Position numbers and translations under genes: made by a program. DNA of 5,840 bases, taken from the NCBI GenBank assembly GCA_023301015.1, contig JALZVI010000015.1, forward strand, positions 1 through 5,840, in the 5' to 3' direction. Every line of letters begins with the position of its first letter. Positions within the stretch are counted from its first letter, which is position 1. The notes under the pieces were generated by a model. The model was not told the DNA's origin. It saw only the letters and a list, made by a program, of their open reading frames with translations, and made no database searches. Origin of the DNA: Rickettsiales bacterium. Its GTDB lineage: Bacteria > Pseudomonadota > Alphaproteobacteria > Rickettsiales > 21-14-0-20-44-7. Shown here one piece after another: positions 4,561 through 5,840 of this stretch.

Positions 4561-5840
4561 CTAACGCATCTCCTCAGGTGCATTTACACCGAAAATATCT
4601 AGTCCATTTTTTATAACAATCTTCACAGCTTTCACAAGTGCAATTCTTGCGGCGGTGAGGTTTTTATCGTCTGAGATGAACTTCCCACCAGTTGCCCAAA
4701 GGCTGTGGAAATCGGCTGCTAGCTCTTGCAAATAAAACGCCAAGCGATGCGGTTCATAATGAATTGCGGCCAGCTCAGAAATGCGCGGGAATTCGGCCAG
4801 TTTTTTCACCAGCATAATTTCTTGCGCATCCAGCAATTTCAAATCTGGCTCTTCCTCACCCTCATATTGGCGCAGCACCGAGCAGCATCTTGTATGCGCA
4901 TATTGAACGTAAAATACAGGGTTATCCTTGCTTTGCTCAACAACTTTTGCCATGTCAAAATCAAGCGGTGCGTCATTCTTGCGTGTGAGCATAATAAATC
5001 TCAGCGCGTCAATTCCCACCTTCTCAATCACATCTTCGATGAATATGAAATTCCCCGCGCGCTTTGACATTTTGAATGCCTCGCCGTTTTCCATCAGCTT
5101 CACCAAATTCACCAGCTTAATGTCGCACTCAACTTCGTCATTGGAAAGCGCCTTCACACCTGCCTTCAAGCGCTTAACATAGCCCGCATGGTCTTGACCC
5201 ATTACATTGATAATTTTTGAATAGCCGCGATTGATTTTATCCAAATGATATCCCAAATCGCCCGCGAAATATGTGAAGCTTCCGTCCGATTTTTTGATAG
5301 CGCGGTCAACGTCATCCCCAAACTCGGTCGACTTGAAAAGCGTTTGTTCGCGCGCTTCCCAGTCATCTGGCAACTTGCCCTTTGGCGGCTCGAGAGTGCC
5401 TTGATAGATGAACCCTTTGGCCTCCAAATCAGCCAGAGCCTTGTTCGGCAAGTCATCCTGCGTTAGCTCAAATTCGGACGTGAAAATACTATGCTCAATA
5501 TTCGCCGATTTCAAATTTGCGCGAATCAATTTCATCATCGCATCGACGGAATCCTTGCGCAAATCAGTGCTGCCCTTCAACTCCTCCGCAATCGGAATCA
5601 GATACTCACCCGGATACATTCCCTCAGGAATTTCTTTGCCCTCTTGGCGCAGCTTGAGCGAATCCATCAGCACATTAATCTGCCCGCCAGCGTCGTTGAT
5701 ATAATACTCACGTGTAACGTCAAAACCGTTCTTCTCAAGCACGCTCGCAAGCACGTCGCCAAAAACAGCACCACGTGCGTGGCCAATGTGGAGCGGGCCT
5801 GTTGGGTTTACGGAAACATATTCAACATTGATTTTTTCTG
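4561..5840 (-). CDS. argS: Arginyl-tRNA synthetase, partial (N-terminus outside window)
   Basis: This is a class I aminoacyl-tRNA synthetase that charges tRNA-Arg with arginine. The last 425 codons are visible; the minus-strand frame is open to the window edge (first full codon 5838-5836), so the N-terminal additional domain (around 120 residues in E. coli ArgRS) and the start lie beyond 5840. The visible part begins EKINVEYVSVNPTGPLHIGH. The class I HIGH signature is encoded at 5790-5779, and the ArgRS motif REYYINDAGGQI follows. MGQDHAGYVKRL comes before the KMSK signature (GEAFKMSKRAGN, bases 5073-5062). The C-terminal helical anticodon-binding domain has NPVFYVQYAHTR and ends in DIFGVNAPEEMR. 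A GTG at 5754 is an internal valine codon, not the start. The stop abuts the SPOR-gene ATG, so the three minus-strand genes form one operon whose promoter is not in this window. Confidence 0.96.
   Translation of the reverse strand, partial: EKINVEYVSVNPTGPLHIGHARGAVFGDVLASVLEKNGFDVTREYYINDAGGQINVLMDSLKLRQEGKEIPEGMYPGEYLIPIAEELKGSTDLRKDSVDAMMKLIRANLKSANIEHSIFTSEFELTQDDLPNKALADLEAKGFIYQGTLEPPKGKLPDDWEAREQTLFKSTEFGDDVDRAIKKSDGSFTYFAGDLGYHLDKINRGYSKIINVMGQDHAGYVKRLKAGVKALSNDEVECDIKLVNLVKLMENGEAFKMSKRAGNFIFIEDVIEKVGIDALRFIMLTRKNDAPLDFDMAKVVEQSKDNPVFYVQYAHTRCCSVLRQYEGEEEPDLKLLDAQEIMLVKKLAEFPRISELAAIHYEPHRLAFYLQELAADFHSLWATGGKFISDDKNLTAARIALVKAVKIVIKNGLDIFGVNAPEEMR
4570..4575 (-). promoter_or_regulatory. 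Shine-Dalgarno site of the SPOR gene
   Basis: The minus strand reads GAGGAG inside the last argS codons, 9 nt before the ATG at 4560. With the TAG-ATG junction it suggests translational coupling of the SPOR gene to argS. Confidence 0.7.

Noticed and set aside
4726..5704. Several plus-strand open frames of 73-113 codons opposite argS
   Set aside because: argS is certain from its HIGH and KMSK motifs; these frames overlap each other and show no family features.
1..5840. CRISPR array, tRNA/rRNA gene, insertion sequence or phage module
   Set aside because: No regularly spaced repeats, cloverleaf-like segment, transposase, integrase or terminal inverted repeats were seen.

Overview
The window looks like a piece of an alphaproteobacterial chromosome of moderate G+C. 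The succinate dehydrogenase anchors are of the alphaproteobacterial/mitochondrial type (SdhC RPLSPHLQVY and SILHRLTG motifs; SdhD with a THHW N-terminus). The argS - SPOR-domain protein - nagZ gene order and the ENPGGMEIP element in the SPOR protein are also typical of that class. No 16S gene or other definitive marker is present, so the assignment is an inference.

Layout. Bases 1-468 (+) hold the last 155 codons of an unrecognised gene. It converges, with a 7-bp gap, on sdhC-sdhD (1298-476, -), the two membrane anchors of respiratory complex II. sdhC is divergent from secG (1327-1698, +), the small SecYEG translocon subunit, and only 28-37 bp separate the two start codons. Next is an A+T-rich TPR-repeat gene of unknown role (1744-2856, +). 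It converges, with a 14-bp gap, on a tightly packed three-gene minus-strand operon, given here in transcription order: argS (arginyl-tRNA synthetase, entering from beyond base 5840), a SPOR-domain inner-membrane protein, and nagZ (beta-N-acetylglucosaminidase).

How they work together. The right half is a translation / cell-wall operon: the SPOR protein probably binds denuded peptidoglycan at the septum, and NagZ trims GlcNAc from peptidoglycan fragments in the cytoplasm during recycling. The left half holds membrane-energy and secretion housekeeping genes. The TPR gene is the odd one out. Its base composition and arginine codon use differ from its neighbours. It sits where pyrG often follows secG and where scpA/scpB often follow nagZ, and the NagZ reading frame beside it stops about 50 residues short of the usual length. 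The simplest reading is that 1744-2870 marks an insertion or rearrangement joint. No convincing new defence, mobile or RNA-based system is visible: there is no CRISPR array, tRNA, rRNA, transposase or integrase in the window.
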